A DNA stretch of 64,000 nt from Symsagittifera roscoffensis (GCF_963678635.1 NC_087064.1:49645346-49709345), one strand, 5' to 3'. Shown: positions 1-12,908, counted from the first letter of the stretch. Numbers and translations: made by a program. Notes: generated from the sequence alone by a model not told the origin.

Positions 1-682
1 CTTGCCTTTTAAAAAGACAAGAATAAATCAAAACAGCTCTAAGCCCGGATGTTCGCGACACTAAGTCTAATTGAAAACGGTGTTCGACACTATTTTGTGC
101 GGATCAAAATCCAAACTTTTTTTTGGAAAAGTGATTGCCTTGAGGATTTTAGTAGGAATAGCTCGGGCAATCCGAAGGCAGACAGGTAACTCAGGACTCG
201 GTGGGTGCAATAGACGCCCACTTGAGAAAATTAATGCCTTCAAGTTTCGTCTGTTTAGTGCGGCATTGAACAGGGAAAGCTCTTTTTTTTAGAAACAAGT
301 TCGACTATTGTATTGCGACTGACTAAAGTACAAAACACATACATTTTTCTTTGATAATATTTTGTTCTTCCTTCGTTTTTGGTTTTAAATCAATAATATC
401 TGTTCTTGATTGGGTAGAGAGACCACTATTTTTTAAATATATCGATATCATCAGACTGTGCTAGCTTCATATCTTACAACTAATAATCGATCATTGTGAA
501 TAAATTGTGTACACGCTGTACTGTGATAACATAGAAGAATTCGTGTTAGTTCGATTCGACATAGAAGTATTTAAGTGAAACTTTTGGAATTAATTGTATT
601 GGGTTTTATTATCAGTAGTCAAACAACAAGAACCTTTGCAATCGAATTGAGTGTATAGGCAGTAAGAAGTGATAAATATAAA
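1..682 (+). other. Retrotransposon 5' leader (3' part), copy A
   Basis: Non-coding. It matches the reverse complement of about 57225-57905 in copy B, for example the shared stretch ending in TTCGCGACACTAAG near position 50-65. It ends at the gag ATG at 683. Short open frames inside it are not conserved with copy B and are not called as genes. Confidence 0.75.
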
Positions 683-3273
683 ATGAGTCTAGACAAGCCA
701 AGGATACCTAAACTAAGTGATAGCTCTAGAGAATTCATACCAGAGAAACAAAGAAAGATAATGAACGACCATTTTGTGGAAAGGATTGCACGAACCCGGA
801 GCGACAAAGGGAAGAAAGTTTCAAGCTGAATTGTTGAAACCAGGAGTCAAAAGTCCTCAGAAGGACAATGGCAATATTAGAAGTAGAGGTCCATCCGTAC
901 CCTGCCATAGATGAGAATCGGGAGGGACATGGTTTGGAAGGTAGTGGAAAAAATAAGATTAGCAAGTGAGTCTACTCCGGTAGAACAAGGCCAAGATTTT
1001 GCCACTTCCACCGGGACTCTAGACCGAGAAGAGATGTCGGAACTGTCCGACATCTCTACGGAAAACGTGGCAACTACAAGATCAAACACAGACAACACTA
1101 TGATGCATGGTGTGAAGGAGAAAACAGCAACGTCCTCCTCGATTTTAGGAAGAGTGAAGAACACTTTGGGATATTTCTTTCCATTTACCATGGGAACGGG
1201 TACAGGCGATGAAGCAGAAACCCAGGAAGAGGACGAGGACGATGACGAAAAAGATGACTTCGGATCTCAAACAAGCCTCGGTAGTTCGACTCAGGGTAAC
1301 GATGAATACACCAATGGAGAAACTGGCTCTACGGACCGATTTGGTGTGGTCAGGACAATAAGCAAGACCACAAATGGTTCAAACCAGTCAAATGATTTTG
1401 TGAGAATGACGAACTCGGAAGTGCGACCTGGGAAAACAGAAATACAGGGCCTTGCAACCTAACAGCGGATCCAGAAGCGGATTATGAAGAGACGTCGAGG
1501 CAGAGAAGTAGGACTCGAGTTTCGATCAGAGCCAAGCTGCCTGGAACCCATAGGGTGACTTCACCATTTGTGACGCCATTAGTGGACAACGGAGCATCAA
1601 TCGAAGAAGCCTTGACAGCAGAGGAGAACAGAATGAACAGATGTCCTTAAGAATGAGTGAACTAGAGAGGGTAGTCCACGTCGAGAGAGAGGAAGCCTGC
1701 GAGAAGAGATCAACCGCAACAGACAAGAAGTTAGCAGACGCGAAAAACGCTTGAAGGAGAGGACGGATGAACACTTGCCAAAAACTTGTCGCGAATGACG
1801 AGGGAAGCTGAGCAAAGAAAAGAAAGGTACGATTGAGATATGACATGGAGAAGTCAAAAATTCAGCAAGAGCAGATAATGGGGAGGCGAAATCAGGCTAT
1901 CATGGATAGGTTGGATGGGCTACTAGGAAACAGGAGTGGATCGAAGACTGCGTAAACAAACTCAGGAGAACCCAGCAGGGAGCTGAAAGTGAACTTCAAT
2001 GAACGACCCAATAGAAGAAGGACATATGGATCCACGAGAGGAAGGCGCAGTTCATCCAGCTATGCCACAGGAGACAATAGGCCACGGGGCCCAAACATCA
2101 GAGGAAGTTCAAGTGGCAACCGACCGACCTCAAACGAACGACCGACGCAAGACACACAGGCGACTGGGAGATGTGATTCCATGAACTGGAATCATGCGAA
2201 TCAGGTAAGAAGTCATCCCAGCGATTCGATCAGGAGGGAAAACCCAGAGCCTCTATCAGGGGGCAATGATGCTCAAGCGGGGATTTCAAGGGACGCGACA
2301 TCAATGGCCACATTCTCTGAACCTCTGAACAGGTCCTTGGAAACTTTTCTAACGAGGTTATCTAGAACCAGTGAACGCAGTGAAAAGTCCAGAAGGGTTT
2401 TTAAGAAACCAAGATGCTATAAAGACGAAGCTGATGGCTGTATTGATACCTGGATAGAGGTAATGAAACTACAATTTGATGAGAAGGACTTGACAGAAAG
2501 ACAAGAATGCAGTGCGCTCAGCGGTAACCTGGAAGGGACAGCCCTAAACTGCGTGATGGTCAAAAAGCAGTAGCAGCGGGACACTGCTGAGAAAATTTTG
2601 GAAATATTGAAGGTCGTTTTGGCTCAGAGGTACAAGGACACCAAGCGATGATGCGCTTCGAGAAACGGAAGCAACAGGAAGACGAGACGATAGACAATTT
2701 TCTAGACGATATGGAGATGCTTAGAAGGCGTAGCCAACCAGATGAGCCTAACAGAAAGATGAACCTGGCAGTAGCCTCAAATTCATCGATGGTGTGAAGA
2801 ATGATGAGCTTCGAACGATGTTAGCGACACATTACACACCGGTTTCAACCAATGTGCCAACAGCAGAGTCAGAATAATTTTTACTGAAGCCTCTATCGAG
2901 ATCTGGCTATTAGAAAAACAATTATGGCAATTTTATCAATGGACCAGCTAACCAAGGTAACAATTGGTAGAAGCCAAGGTACGACATGGACAAGAGACAC
3001 CCTCGTGCGAATTGCAGTTCGACGGACTATCATGGGTCAGCATGCCCAACCTACAAACAGGGCATGAAAGCGATAGGCTTTAGCCTCAAGGATGAAGATG
3101 CGCCAGAGGTCGATCATGATGATTTCATGAGGGGAGTAATTGCAAAATTCGGCCCAAGGTGTTTCTTTTGTAACTTTGAAGGTCATTTTAAATCGGGTTG
3201 TCCACAATTTTGGGATGCTGTGGCAGACATCAAGCATCCAAAGCATGAGGAAGCTTTATTTTTAAATTACTAA
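683..3273 (+). pseudogene. gag: gag polyprotein remnant, copy A
   Basis: The start is placed at the ATG at 683 because the first residues (MSLDK-type) match the gag start of copy B. The frame breaks by about 830 and several times later, with open pieces at 911-1462, 1989-2573 and 2986-3273. Recognisable parts are the acidic N-terminal region, the helical/coiled-coil region, the basic Ser/Gly/Arg-rich linker, the capsid-like segment with the CIDTWIEVMKL motif, and two zinc-knuckle positions near 3013-3200. The first knuckle reads NCSSTDYHGSACP and lacks its first Cys through a C-to-R type change. The second, CFFCNFEGHFKSGC, keeps CX2CX4HX4C. Reading stops in AT-rich sequence at the deletion that removed pol. 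Role in an intact element: capsid and RNA packaging. Confidence 0.85.
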
Positions 3274-3284
3274 TTAGAATTATT

Positions 3285-3854
3285 AATAAAAAATTAAGAA
3301 TCGCAGGAGTGAGAGGTAATCTAAAAGCTGAAATTGGCGAGGACCCTAAGAAACTGGACATAGGGAGAGTAGTTGAGTCATATTTTAACTTGCCAAATGA
3401 GTACTCAAGTAGCATATTTTTGACAGATAGCAACTTTATACTTACAAATAAAACATGTGTGATAGCGATCACCGCGGTCATGAGTTTTAGGACAGCCTTA
3501 GCAGCAGATTTTGAGAGAGAATATGAAAACTTAGAGTTCCATTGGAAGCAAAGACCAGGAATAGGAGGCGTAGCAGCCTTGCCTCCGGCGGCTTCGCAGA
3601 CACCAGGAAAATATTTATGCTTCTTGGTGACGAGGGCGATAAAGAAGCGGCATGTGGAACCGGAAAACTTGGTCTTGTCCTTGGCGAGACTGAGAGACTT
3701 CCTTGTGGAAAGGGAAGTAAAAGAACTCTCGCTTCCAGTATACGACCCGAAACGAGGACATCCATGGGAGCTATATGCACTGATACACGTAATCTTTTCT
3801 GATACTAACATACAATTATACTTACATAAGAAATATTATTTGAGTCTAGGTTGA
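3285..3854 (+). pseudogene. Macro-like (ADP-ribose-binding fold) domain, end of ORF1, copy A
   Basis: Open from at least 3309 to the stop at 3852-3854, it directly follows the pol deletion junction. It matches the C-terminal third of the 47645-49168 frame of copy B almost residue for residue. The pattern resembles the TARG1/Poa1-type macro fold: a strand ending in AIAITAVMS, a helix TALAADFEREY, GGVAALPP, GKYLCFLVTR, then a SL..LRDFL helix, ELSLPVYDPKRG and an IF.DTNI.LYL strand. The glycine-rich ADP-ribose loop and the catalytic Asp seen in active family members are not present, so hydrolase activity is doubtful. About 180 codons remain open in an otherwise broken element. Fold assignment is inference from motif order. 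Confidence 0.6.
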
Positions 3855-4231
3855 GTTTAGGTTGCATGCAGGAGGTGTCATACTATGTGTGTTGTGTGTG
3901 ATGTGTTATGTGTGACATGTTGTGTGTTATGTGTTATGTTATTAAGACCCTGGATACGAGAGAATTAGATCCATGATTAACCTAATGACGATCTTAGGAA
4001 CAGATCCAAAATTTGGACTGTCCATTCTTAGGTCGAATTCTAAAATTTTAGCGTTAAACTGATTTTAATACATTTTAAGATCAAAATCTTTTTATATGAA
4101 TGTTTTAAATCAATTTTAATACAAAATTAGCGTAAGTGATATTCGTGACCTTTTTTCTAGATCTGATTGATCATTTGATTATTCATCAGATTTCAATTGA
4201 GCAAACTGATAATCAAAACGAATCTAACGAA
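3855..4231 (+). other. ORF1-ORF2 intergenic gap with TG-rich microsatellite and splice acceptor, copy A
   Basis: This gap is non-coding. About 3890-3945 is a degenerate TGTGT/TTATG microsatellite, with an equivalent in copy B at about 47571-47605. The rest is AT-rich. A splice-acceptor-like TTTTTTCTAG sits at 4151-4160, about 70 bases before the ORF2 ATG at 4232. Confidence 0.6.
4151..4160 (+). promoter_or_regulatory. Candidate 3' splice site upstream of ORF2, copy A
   Basis: TTTTTTCTAG followed by ATC fits the nematode TTTTCAG-type acceptor. Copy B has CTTCTTTTCTAG followed by ATC at the same place (around 47329-47340, minus strand), so it is preserved in both copies inside otherwise diverged non-coding DNA. 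This suggests ORF2 is translated from a spliced or trans-spliced RNA. Confidence 0.55.
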
Positions 4232-5392
4232 ATGGACAACTTCGATCTGAATGAGCTGATGGACCTAGCGGAGGCAAATGTAGGACCGATGAGAGATAAG
4301 ATCTATCGTCGGCTGATGGATCAAGATTTCGCTCTGGAGGACCTAGAGGTAGTCATGTTGCTGGTATCCTCAATAAACATCTTAGGGCATGATAACCGTG
4401 GGGACCGCCCCACGGAAGTCTTAATGATGGCCGCATATGGAGAACGAGGAGTGCTAGACCACCCAAACATGAGGGTTATGAGGTGGATAAACGGGGCACT
4501 CTCAGGAAGTGATTTGGCGAACGAGCCTGGGATGGGGAGTTCCAGGACCTACCAACCAGGTGAGATGCCTCTGCCAACCAAGCCTAGATCTGGACTGAGA
4601 AGAACGCATCAAGAGATGAACAGCGAGGCTGCCTCGTCTAGTTCACAACTGAGAGCTGCTGTGCCACCAAAGAGGGCGAGAGTAGAAGAAGTTCAGACGA
4701 ATGAAACGATGCAAGATCTGAACGGAACGATGCAAGAAATTGAGAAGACCAGAAGAGAGCTAGATCAAGTGACTAAGACGATGCTCAGTGCAGAAGAAGA
4801 CAGATATATGTGGAAAAAACTATTTGAAGAATATAAGAAGAAGCAGGGTCGAGAAATAGAACGCTTGAGGCGAGAATATAAAGAGCGATCGGAACGGCTG
4901 GCGTTGACGACGGCAGTAGAAAAAGTGATACCTGCAAGGAGTGTTCCTCGTGGGCGGTCCCCGATGGAGTTCCTAACGCCTCGCGAACTAAATCAAACGA
5001 CCGATATGCGACTCCCGACTACGGCCGGAAGAGTGACGATCCCGGATCCAAATGATACCCTAGGTGACCCAGTCGTAGACCAGACAATGCGGAAGTTGAT
5101 AGAAACAGCTCGACGACTTGTCGCTAATAGAAATGCGCCAGGTTTTGGGGTGACTTCACCCTCTGGAAGAATCGACGACACGGGCAGAGTTGAGGTCTCC
5201 CAAGCAACGATAAGGAAAATGGGAGCTGACAGTGTCACGTTACCAGCAATGACCTCTGGAGCTCCTGAGAGAAAAATAAGAGAAATGCCGATGAAGAAAG
5301 TGTCCCGAGTTTTTGATGTGCAGAAGAACAACCAGGTGAAGAATAACTTCACAGGAGTTCCGGATGCGGATCCGCGAGCCTGCTTTAATTGA
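4232..5392 (+). pseudogene. ORF2 N-terminal region (coiled coil), copy A
   Basis: The ATG at 4232 is chosen because copy B starts identically (MDNFNLDELMD type) at 47248. The segment is open to a TGA at 5390-5392, which lies in frame with the following SGNH section, so the stop is a disabling mutation. Residues 1-110 are helical and acidic with a conserved GHDNRGDRPTEVLMMAAYGERG block. Residues about 145-230 form a charged heptad-type coiled coil rich in Glu, Lys and Arg. The rest is Pro/Thr-rich with no recognised fold. Function unknown; a coiled coil ahead of an esterase-like domain suggests oligomerisation or RNA/protein binding (inference). Confidence 0.8.
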
Positions 5393-6328
5393 TCGACTTG
5401 GAGTCCGGCGATACACATGCAACAAACGCCGCTCGGAACATCTCATTTGATACCAGATGACAGTTTTTTGAGAGTTCTCCAAAACCTGAGGACCTCTTGG
5501 AGCACCACGGTGACGGCCTCTGGAGGGGCCACGATAGCTCAGCTATACCGAATGGTGGAGATATTGAACCCAAAAAGAATCCCTAACATAATGATCCTAA
5601 TAGGGACAAACAATGTGTCCAGAGGTTCAGATTAGTAAGAGGCTCAATGGGAATTCATGATGATGTGCCTATTCACTACTCTCTGGCAGAAGTTCAAGGG
5701 CGCGGTACTGACCGTCTGCATTGTACCGATGAGCACGAGAACTTTGACATCGGCCCGAAGGAGGCATGGCGAAGGAGTCATCAGATGGAACAACATACTG
5801 AGAAATATGGCGAGTCGTAATGCTGGACGGATTATCCTCATGGATATTGAACACGAGCTCAGAGCTATGGATCAGACCAGACTTACCACCGATGGAATCA
5901 ACTTTGATAGTATAGAAGGACAAGCCTGGATGAACAGAGTCTTCCAGGAGCGACTGGACGAAATGGAGGTCGAGCTCTTTGACACGGGAGTACTACAGAA
6001 AGAACAAACGACGAATGAGCCAGCACTCTCAACCTTCGTGCCCCAACCTAGAAACACGTCTGTGAGCGGTCCCAGCCGTGACCTACAGGCCGCAAATTTC
6101 CAGCGAGCCAGGTCAAAGAAGGGATGTACTGGACCGATTGGGAGAAGCGCCAGTAAGAAGAATTATTCATCCACGGCGAAGATTAGGACCTGTCAACGCA
6201 ATCTTGAGACAACAGGTACCTCGAGACCGGAAACAAGATCGGAGACTACGAGCGCCAGCCGAAAAGAACGACCACCGGACAGAAGCTCTTTGATGTTGAT
6301 AAGAGGACCTTTAAACAGGACCTGGTGA
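5393..6328 (+). pseudogene. ORF2 SGNH/GDSL hydrolase-like domain 1, copy A
   Basis: It stays in the ORF2 frame but is interrupted by adjacent TAG and TAA codons at about 5633-5638. SGNH blocks can be followed: block I is DDSFLRVL (GDS in copy B), block II is ASGGATIAQL, block III is ILIGTNNVSRG (GTND in copy B), and block V is TTDGINFDSIEG (DGIHF in copy B, so His has become Asn here). This copy has therefore lost the first Gly of GDS and the block V His, and is broken by stops. Family role: serine esterase or acyl hydrolase, alpha/beta/alpha fold. Confidence 0.72.
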
Positions 6329-9036
6329 AATTGAACCTTCAGGCGGTAAGTTTTGCAGCCGATGCCATAAGGATGCTGAATGGAGGAAGGCTATCCGTCA
6401 ACGGACTGTACTCAATCGCAGGTGTGGACTGGTTGATAGCAGCTGGCCTTAATTTAAGCTCCGATTCGACTTAACTAAGATTTTGCGATTTAGAGGGACT
6501 GCCCTCCAACAACACCATGGGTCCAGTGAATGCAAGACCTTTGCAGGACGTGAAAATGAAACATGGTGAAGGAAATTGAGAAGAAAGACCCGGAAGATTC
6601 TTGACAACGAGGGCACCAATAGGACAACATGTGAAAATGTTCAAGCAAATACGAGCACCCCCATGTCATGTGAAGGAAAGAGCGTACCCGAAACAGGTGG
6701 CTCAAGAAGGCGATGTTCAGAGATATGGTGGGATGCAGATGAGTAGGAAGGAAGAGACTATCTTTGCAGCGTATGATAAAGTGGAAATGAGAAAAGCAAA
6801 GACTTTGATAGTCGCAAACTCAGACTTCGCGCATACCTCCAAGGCTCTGTTTTGGCCTGACGTTATAATGCTGGCAGCAGTCGACCTAGACCTAATGCAG
6901 TCGGTGTCAATAGCAATCGGGATACAACGACAAACGGAAATGAACCCGATCACGATCGTATATGCCGGCGTAAACGACCTTCTACACAGTAGGAGTTTCC
7001 GGAGCAGACTCAGAGAGCCTAAAACGGCAGAGGACGCAGTATGGCCAGCGATAAAGGATATCCTCGAGTCGATGGGTGAAATGATGGACACGCTGAAAGA
7101 AGGTGCATTCCCAAAGATAACACCGAAAGCTGTGTTTGTACTGTCTCCGGGATATGCACATCTCCCGGATGGGCTGAAGTTTGTAAATGCGATGGTGGCG
7201 TTGCTCTCGGAAGGCAAATATGATGTGATCATATCTGCCCCGAATCGAGGAATAGAAGTGGAGAACTCAAGACCACTTAGGGTGTAATTGCCGGCAGTGG
7301 GGTCTGACATCTCGAAAGCAATGCGAGAATTCAAGGATCATTCATTGCACATGTTGAAATTAGACGAAGTACTGGGGCTAAAACTCTCCAATTTCAGCCG
7401 ACAACTCAAACCGAGACCAGGAATTGACGACGACCATCGAGTAATAGTAGCGACTTATGGTTCCGAGAAATGGAAATCAAAGAGAAAGGAGAAAGAAGGA
7501 AGAACTCCAAAGAGACGAGAGCTCACTTGGAAGCGATGGTCTTGAGAACCAAACGAGAGGCTAACAAGTGGCTGCACTTGACCCCTCGAATAAACGCATT
7601 GGGTTCGGACGCTTTCGAGCGAGGCTCAGTGATGATCATGCCTAGATGGTGAAAGAAGTGAACCTGGCCGAAAATGCTGAAGAGAAGTCAGCCGAGTTTG
7701 TAAACAGGGTGTGCCAAGTTACCCTGGAAGCTTTCTGGACACAGAGTGTAAAGGGAGAAGAAGGCTTTGACCGGCTGACAGCATGCTTGAAGAGCTGGAA
7801 GAGCTGGGAGCTGGATGAACCGATTCCTTCCCGGCAAAATTTACCCATCGCTCTCTCGATACCTGATCAGAGAGTTCCTCCAAGCAGTCACAGAGTTATC
7901 AATCGTGGAACTACTAGCCTTGTTCGTGACGTTTGGAGCGGAGAGCTTTGTGAGAGGACCAGTGGTACTGCTCACTGAAGGAGTGTAGAACTTGCGGTTA
8001 GATGGACTTCGGACGCTAATTGCGATAACGCACGGGAACTTGTGAGGATTGATGAATCTAACCAGCTACCCTGAGCAAATGAGAGAGAACGTGAGGAGGT
8101 TTAACGGGAAGTGGCCCACTGATTCCTGGACCAAGATAAGAGATTTGCGACATACTCTTATCCAGTACCTCCTGCAGCAGAATCGCTTTGGAACAGGAGA
8201 GGATGAGACATTTCAGAAGGAAGAAGACGTGCGACGTCATGCTGGGGCATGCCCCTGTTAACTGACCTGAGACTGGCCATGAGAAGCGATCCCTTAGCTT
8301 TGATCAGAGGAGCCACGGAGTTCGTGACGGTGATATACGGTCCTTCAGTCACGTTTGCCATACAGGAGGTCGGTGTTGCACCTGAACCTCTTATCAGCAG
8401 TGGACGGAAGTGCTTAACTGGGGTGAACAGCGCGCACTATGAGAAATGATGTGTGAGGACTTGTTGTTCGCAAAAACGTCGGAGCCGGAGATGACTGTCA
8501 TAAATGTTGATGATCACTTCCGTGATTGTATGGGAGAAGTAGATAGAGGGCGCATTGAGGTATTCAGAAGCTCTGGAATCTAAGGCCCTACAATAAGACG
8601 AACGACAAGATTACAAGAATTCCTCGTCTGACTGCATCATATCAAAAATTGAGAGAAGAAACTAAAGGCTGGGGTGGCTACAAGAAACTGCCAGAAGAGG
8701 TCTCCGAATTTCCCTTGATTAGAAGGATGTTACAAACCACTAGGTTGAGAGCCTTCGAAACCAACGAAAGGAGAGTAGCCAAATTCTCCGAGCTGATGGC
8801 TCCGTGCTTTGCGGGCAGAAACACTGCCGTGCTACAGTATACGCAATTTATCTACACGGATGAAACGACGAGGAGATGGATGAATAATGCAGCAACTCCG
8901 AAACCTGGACGAAGAAAGGGCGAAACTGGATCTGGCGCCAATGGTCATGAGAGGCCAGGTGGACTTGCAAGAAGCCTCACTAATTTTGATGAGGGCTAAA
9001 CTGGAGTTAATGGTGAGCGAGAAACTATAAATTAGA
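6329..9036 (+). pseudogene. ORF2 middle region with second SGNH-like domain, copy A
   Basis: This section is broken by several frameshifts; the best open piece is 6601-7287. It matches copy B 45332-42854. A second SGNH-like pattern is visible: IVANSDFAHTSK (block I-like), a VIMLAAVDLDLMQS strand and helix, ITIVYAGVNDLLHS (block III-like G-x-N-D), AVFVLSPGYAH, then a W..I...M helix equivalent to the first domain. No block V Asp-His pair is found. The following part (7290-9036) is helical and unassigned, with the open frame 8049-8261 and small pieces to 8999 matching copy B. Homology of the second domain to SGNH is inference from the order of motifs. Confidence 0.55.
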
Positions 9037-9039
9037 ACC

Positions 9040-10284
9040 ATGCTAGCACCCTTCGGCTGCGATGAAGTCAGGGTAATGCACGGAGAGGAAGAAGATCGAT
9101 CAGCTGGCAGACTAGTTGTACCGAAGTTTCCAGATGGAACAAGAGTTGAAGAGCAAGGACCCTCGAGTTCAGGAAAAAATCCGAAGCAAGACGATGAGCA
9201 GGGAGGAAGCTGTCGATCGGAGGAGCCTATGCAACAGGAAATTGATCAGGCTGAGAAAGAGGACGACAAGGCTTCGACAGGCGGGATGTCCAGCCTGAAC
9301 TTCAACTTCCTCTGCGACTTTGAAAGTGGCCCAGACACATTGGAGGGAACGACTGAGCCAGCAGACGAGGGAACCTCCATGCTGGAGCCTCCGTCGGACT
9401 TCATAGAAATGAACCGGAGTTTGTTGGAGAGCAGCTCTCCGAGCAATTCTAAAAATGCCGAAAAGGAACTGTTAATGGAATCACCGAAGAGAAGAAGATT
9501 AGAAGGCACTGCCAGTGTACTTTTCTTGGAAACGTTGCCCGAAGCAAAGTGGGAAGTTTATCATAGAGACCACGAGAGTAGGTTGGCATGCAGTATGGAC
9601 AGAGTTGCCTTCATGGAAGAGGTCTGGTCACTAGTTCAGAGCTACGGGACTCAGTCTAGACTGAAAACAGGTCTCAACATATCACTAATGCGGGAAGTCC
9701 TTGGCAAACTCGACGAGTGTGAAGGGAGATTGAGCGAATTATTGATCGAATCGGGCACTGAAGAAAGTGAGGCAAATTCTCCTATAAAGACAACACCGCA
9801 AGAAGGCAACGATGAAGTAGTGTATCTGTCAAGAACCAGAGAAGGAACGATGCGATCAAATGTGATGATTGACAAGATTAACGATTTGAAAATGAAACCT
9901 GTCAGTAAAATGACAAAGAGGAAAGCTGGAAAAACGAAGGTGGACTCTGAAATCTCGGTAAAAGCTGACAATTCAGCCAAAAGGAAGCGTGTTGAAGAAG
10001 CCATGGACATGGGACAGGGTGATGACCAATTGCCTGGCACGGACAGAATGTGGACTGACGTAGCTATGGTGCCATTTATTCTCATGGCAGGATTGAACTC
10101 AGCCAGTTATAAAAAGTGGAGTGACCGCACTCTGACTGGAGCAACATTAAAAATGGAAATACTCAGCCAATGTGGAGAGAGTACCCTACAAGATTTCAAA
10201 ACGTCTTCCATGAACAATCGTCGAAGGACATTTAGTCCCAGTGCAGTACAACCGACTGAAAATGTCGAAAACTGTATCAATTGA
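9040..10284 (+). pseudogene. ORF2 acidic/basic linker region, copy A
   Basis: An open frame of about 414 codons matching copy B 42500-41150 (minus). It carries an acidic, Ser/Glu/Asp-rich segment with predicted disorder, short basic clusters of nuclear-localisation type (PKRRRLEG near residue 150, AKRKRVEE near residue 315), and no recognisable enzyme motif. At about 10241-10284 a one-base frameshift moves the reading into the next frame, where the homology continues at once. The basic clusters could serve nuclear import of the element particle (inference). Confidence 0.65.
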
Positions 10285-12081
10285 TGAACCCGCTGGTGGA
10301 TGCATGGAGATGGTGGAGTACAGAAACTCGGCTAGAGGACACTTAATTGCTCTAGAAGACAAAATCGCTATGGAAGGTTACTTGGAGACAATAATGCGAG
10401 GCACAACCTTGAAGCAGAAGGCATACGTAACTCTGGTCTCTTCTGAAATGCACGCGGAAACGATAGAGCAGTTGGTGAGCCTACCATGGAGAGCAGTAGT
10501 GTTACGGTACTTTGAAGAAGAAATGAGAACCATTCCGAAGATACACGCTCTGATAGCGATACTCTATGTGAGAACAGAACTACAACTGACGTTCGCTCGA
10601 TGCATGACTGGAAAGACACGGGGGGAATATGATTCAGAAGAGAGAAAAATATCGAAGGGGGAGAAGGTGTTCTTAATGACGAGTATGAGGGATCTAATGA
10701 CCCTAGAAGGAGCAACAGTAGCGTTCGCGAAGCGGAGAGACGCTCTCTGTTTCCTTGGATTCATGATAGAACAATTATCAGTGCCGGCGTTGAGCACTTG
10801 TGTCAAAATGCTAAGAGAAGGCGATGAACGAGCGAAAGCCTTGCTCTTACAAGCTTTTTTGGGCATCCGTCATAGTAAACCGATGCGAGTTAACATAAAG
10901 GAACCTTTGGAACTGGAACCAATGAAAAAGATTGACGAAATAACGAGGTTATCTAACAAGGAGATGAGGCTCACAAAAGATGCTATGGGAGCACTAGCGA
11001 AGTCCAGTGAACACTGTGGACCGATCAGGAAGAAATCATACAGTTACGTAACTGAAATCGTAGGGATGGCGTACAGCCCTTTCATATATGAAGACATACG
11101 GGATTGCTTCTTCGATTATGAGCAAGCAGTGTTGCTAAGAATCTGGACGTCAAGAATTTCTACGATAAGAAGCGCTGCTGACCAGCAGACTAAGCTGGGA
11201 CTTGTGTTTGAAGAAAAGGTGACTGCACCTTCAGTGCCGAAATCTGACAACCGAGTGGGGTTTGGATCGGGATTCTTGGACAAACTGCTAAGAACGAGTC
11301 TACTGGTGGTGTGGAAACTGATGAAACCATCATGGTGTCCGAGTCCTAACGCCGATTTGATATTGCGTGCGACGCAGGACGTGCAGAAGGAATTGAATTC
11401 AGACCGTAACTTGCGTGACCTGAACATCATTTACAATTTAATGACGACAGCCTCTAAGAGCAACGGAGAAGACAAAGTAGAGTTGCCTGGCTGGGGACCA
11501 GAGGACTGGAAAAAACCTGGTAGTTGTCTGAGGAAAGTATTTAGACTGGAGGGTCACATCTTTGAAGACCTGGACTGCGTAAAGACCCTGGCGAAACAAT
11601 ACAAGCAATTAACGATATTGTTTGGGCACATCGTGATGAAAGCAAAAACGAAAACGGAATTGATTGCAGATTTCCATGGAGGAATCGAGGTGAATCTAGT
11701 GACTGCAATAGGATTCTACAGTATGTTTGGTTCTCTACAGTCACTATTGAATCTAGAACAAAAGCATGAGATGGTCACGACTATCAGTGTAGAAGTGTTT
11801 CCGGGAGTTTTGCAAACGGAACAAAAGTATATTGGAAAATGGAGGGAAGCAATCGAGGCGGAACTGAACATGCGGCACAGTGAAACCTATCATAGACCGC
11901 CGAAACAGGGAGACTAACATTGATCCTCTACCTTGTTGCAAACAAAGAGTAGAAGAGCAGAAGTGTTAGAGGACTGACTGCCTTCAACATCGTCAGAATA
12001 GCTAACGACGTGATGCAAGACACTGAGACTGAAAATGCGGAGTCAAATTCGCAGGAGGAGGAGATGAAAATTGACAAATAG
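10241..12081 (+). pseudogene. ORF2 C-terminal region, copy A
   Basis: Open from 10241 to 11917, then homologous in broken frames to a TAG at about 12079-12081. It is helix-rich, with conserved blocks EMRTIPKIHALIAILYVRTE, AFAKRRDALCFLGFMIEQL, SWCPSPNADLILRATQDVQ and ISVEVFPGVLQTEQKYIGKW, all shared with copy B 40907-39480. About 1 kb present in copy B (39500-38490) is missing after the RHSETYHRP block. The last residues (DPLPCCKQRVEEQKC type) resume at about 11918. The same C-terminal sequence recurs in the relics at 27975-32650. No known family recognised. Confidence 0.75.
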
Positions 12082-12895
12082 CCGAGAAACAAGTTGCAAA
12101 AAGAAGAAAAATTAGAAGAATTTAGAGGTTTTAGAACTTGTAAACGACGAAAACAAAGAGTGAACTAGAAATCACACAAAGAAGCAACGAAGGAGAAGAT
12201 GTTAGAACTCAGAATTATTGTTTTTTGAGAAAAATTCAATTGAGAAACAAAGCAACTAAGTTTGCAATTGAAACTGAAGAGAAAACAGTTATTTGAATTT
12301 CGAAGATTAAAGAATTTGTTGCATTTATAATATTTGCGTTATGCTTTTGAGACACTTACTATTTCTTTAGAAAGGCTTGAGTGAAGAATATATTGAATAT
12401 TCCCGCCTGCATGATTGTTTTTAATCAACTAAGATGACTGATCACTTTGTGGTGACATGAAAGGCTTGGGTAATCTCTTGAAGAGGAAGATTATTTCATT
12501 GTTCCTTCTAACCACCGAGTTCCTTAATTTTAAAATTCAGGACCAATAACAACTAAATTTCCGAAGAGAAGAAGCATAGTAGGATAATTTTAGTTTGTTG
12601 GTTGGCAGGACCCTCCTGCGTCCCATCATTTTTTAAACCTAGGAGAAAATGTTTTAAATCGGGACATAGACATTAGAAGTCAGAAAAAATGTTTTATCTT
12701 AAGCCATAACCTCGAAAGTGCAGATTAGAGAAAGAGTTTGGAAGGCTATAATAGTGTAGTATGATGCCATTTGTATTCTGCAGTGAGTCGATGTAACGTA
12801 GATAAATGTGATTTCATGCATTTTGTAAAATCTTTTCGATGGCACTGTACCATTTTGATGAAGACTACAAGACTCAATGAGGACATTGACCGGGC
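12082..12895 (+). other. 3' UTR of copy A
   Basis: AT-rich non-coding sequence matching copy B 38328-37521 (reverse complement), including shared blocks near 12370-12480 and 12590-12700. The open frame at 12771-12956 is not supported as a gene because it crosses the polypurine tract into the LTR. Confidence 0.6.
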
Positions 12896-12908
12896 TGTCC
12901 GGGGAGTA
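12896..12908 (+). promoter_or_regulatory. Polypurine tract of copy A
   Basis: TGTCCGGGGAGTA lies immediately before the LTR start TGTTGCATG. The same 11 bases TGTCCGGGGAG lie at the equivalent place in copy B (37510-37520). Expected role: RNase H-resistant primer for plus-strand DNA synthesis. Confidence 0.65.
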
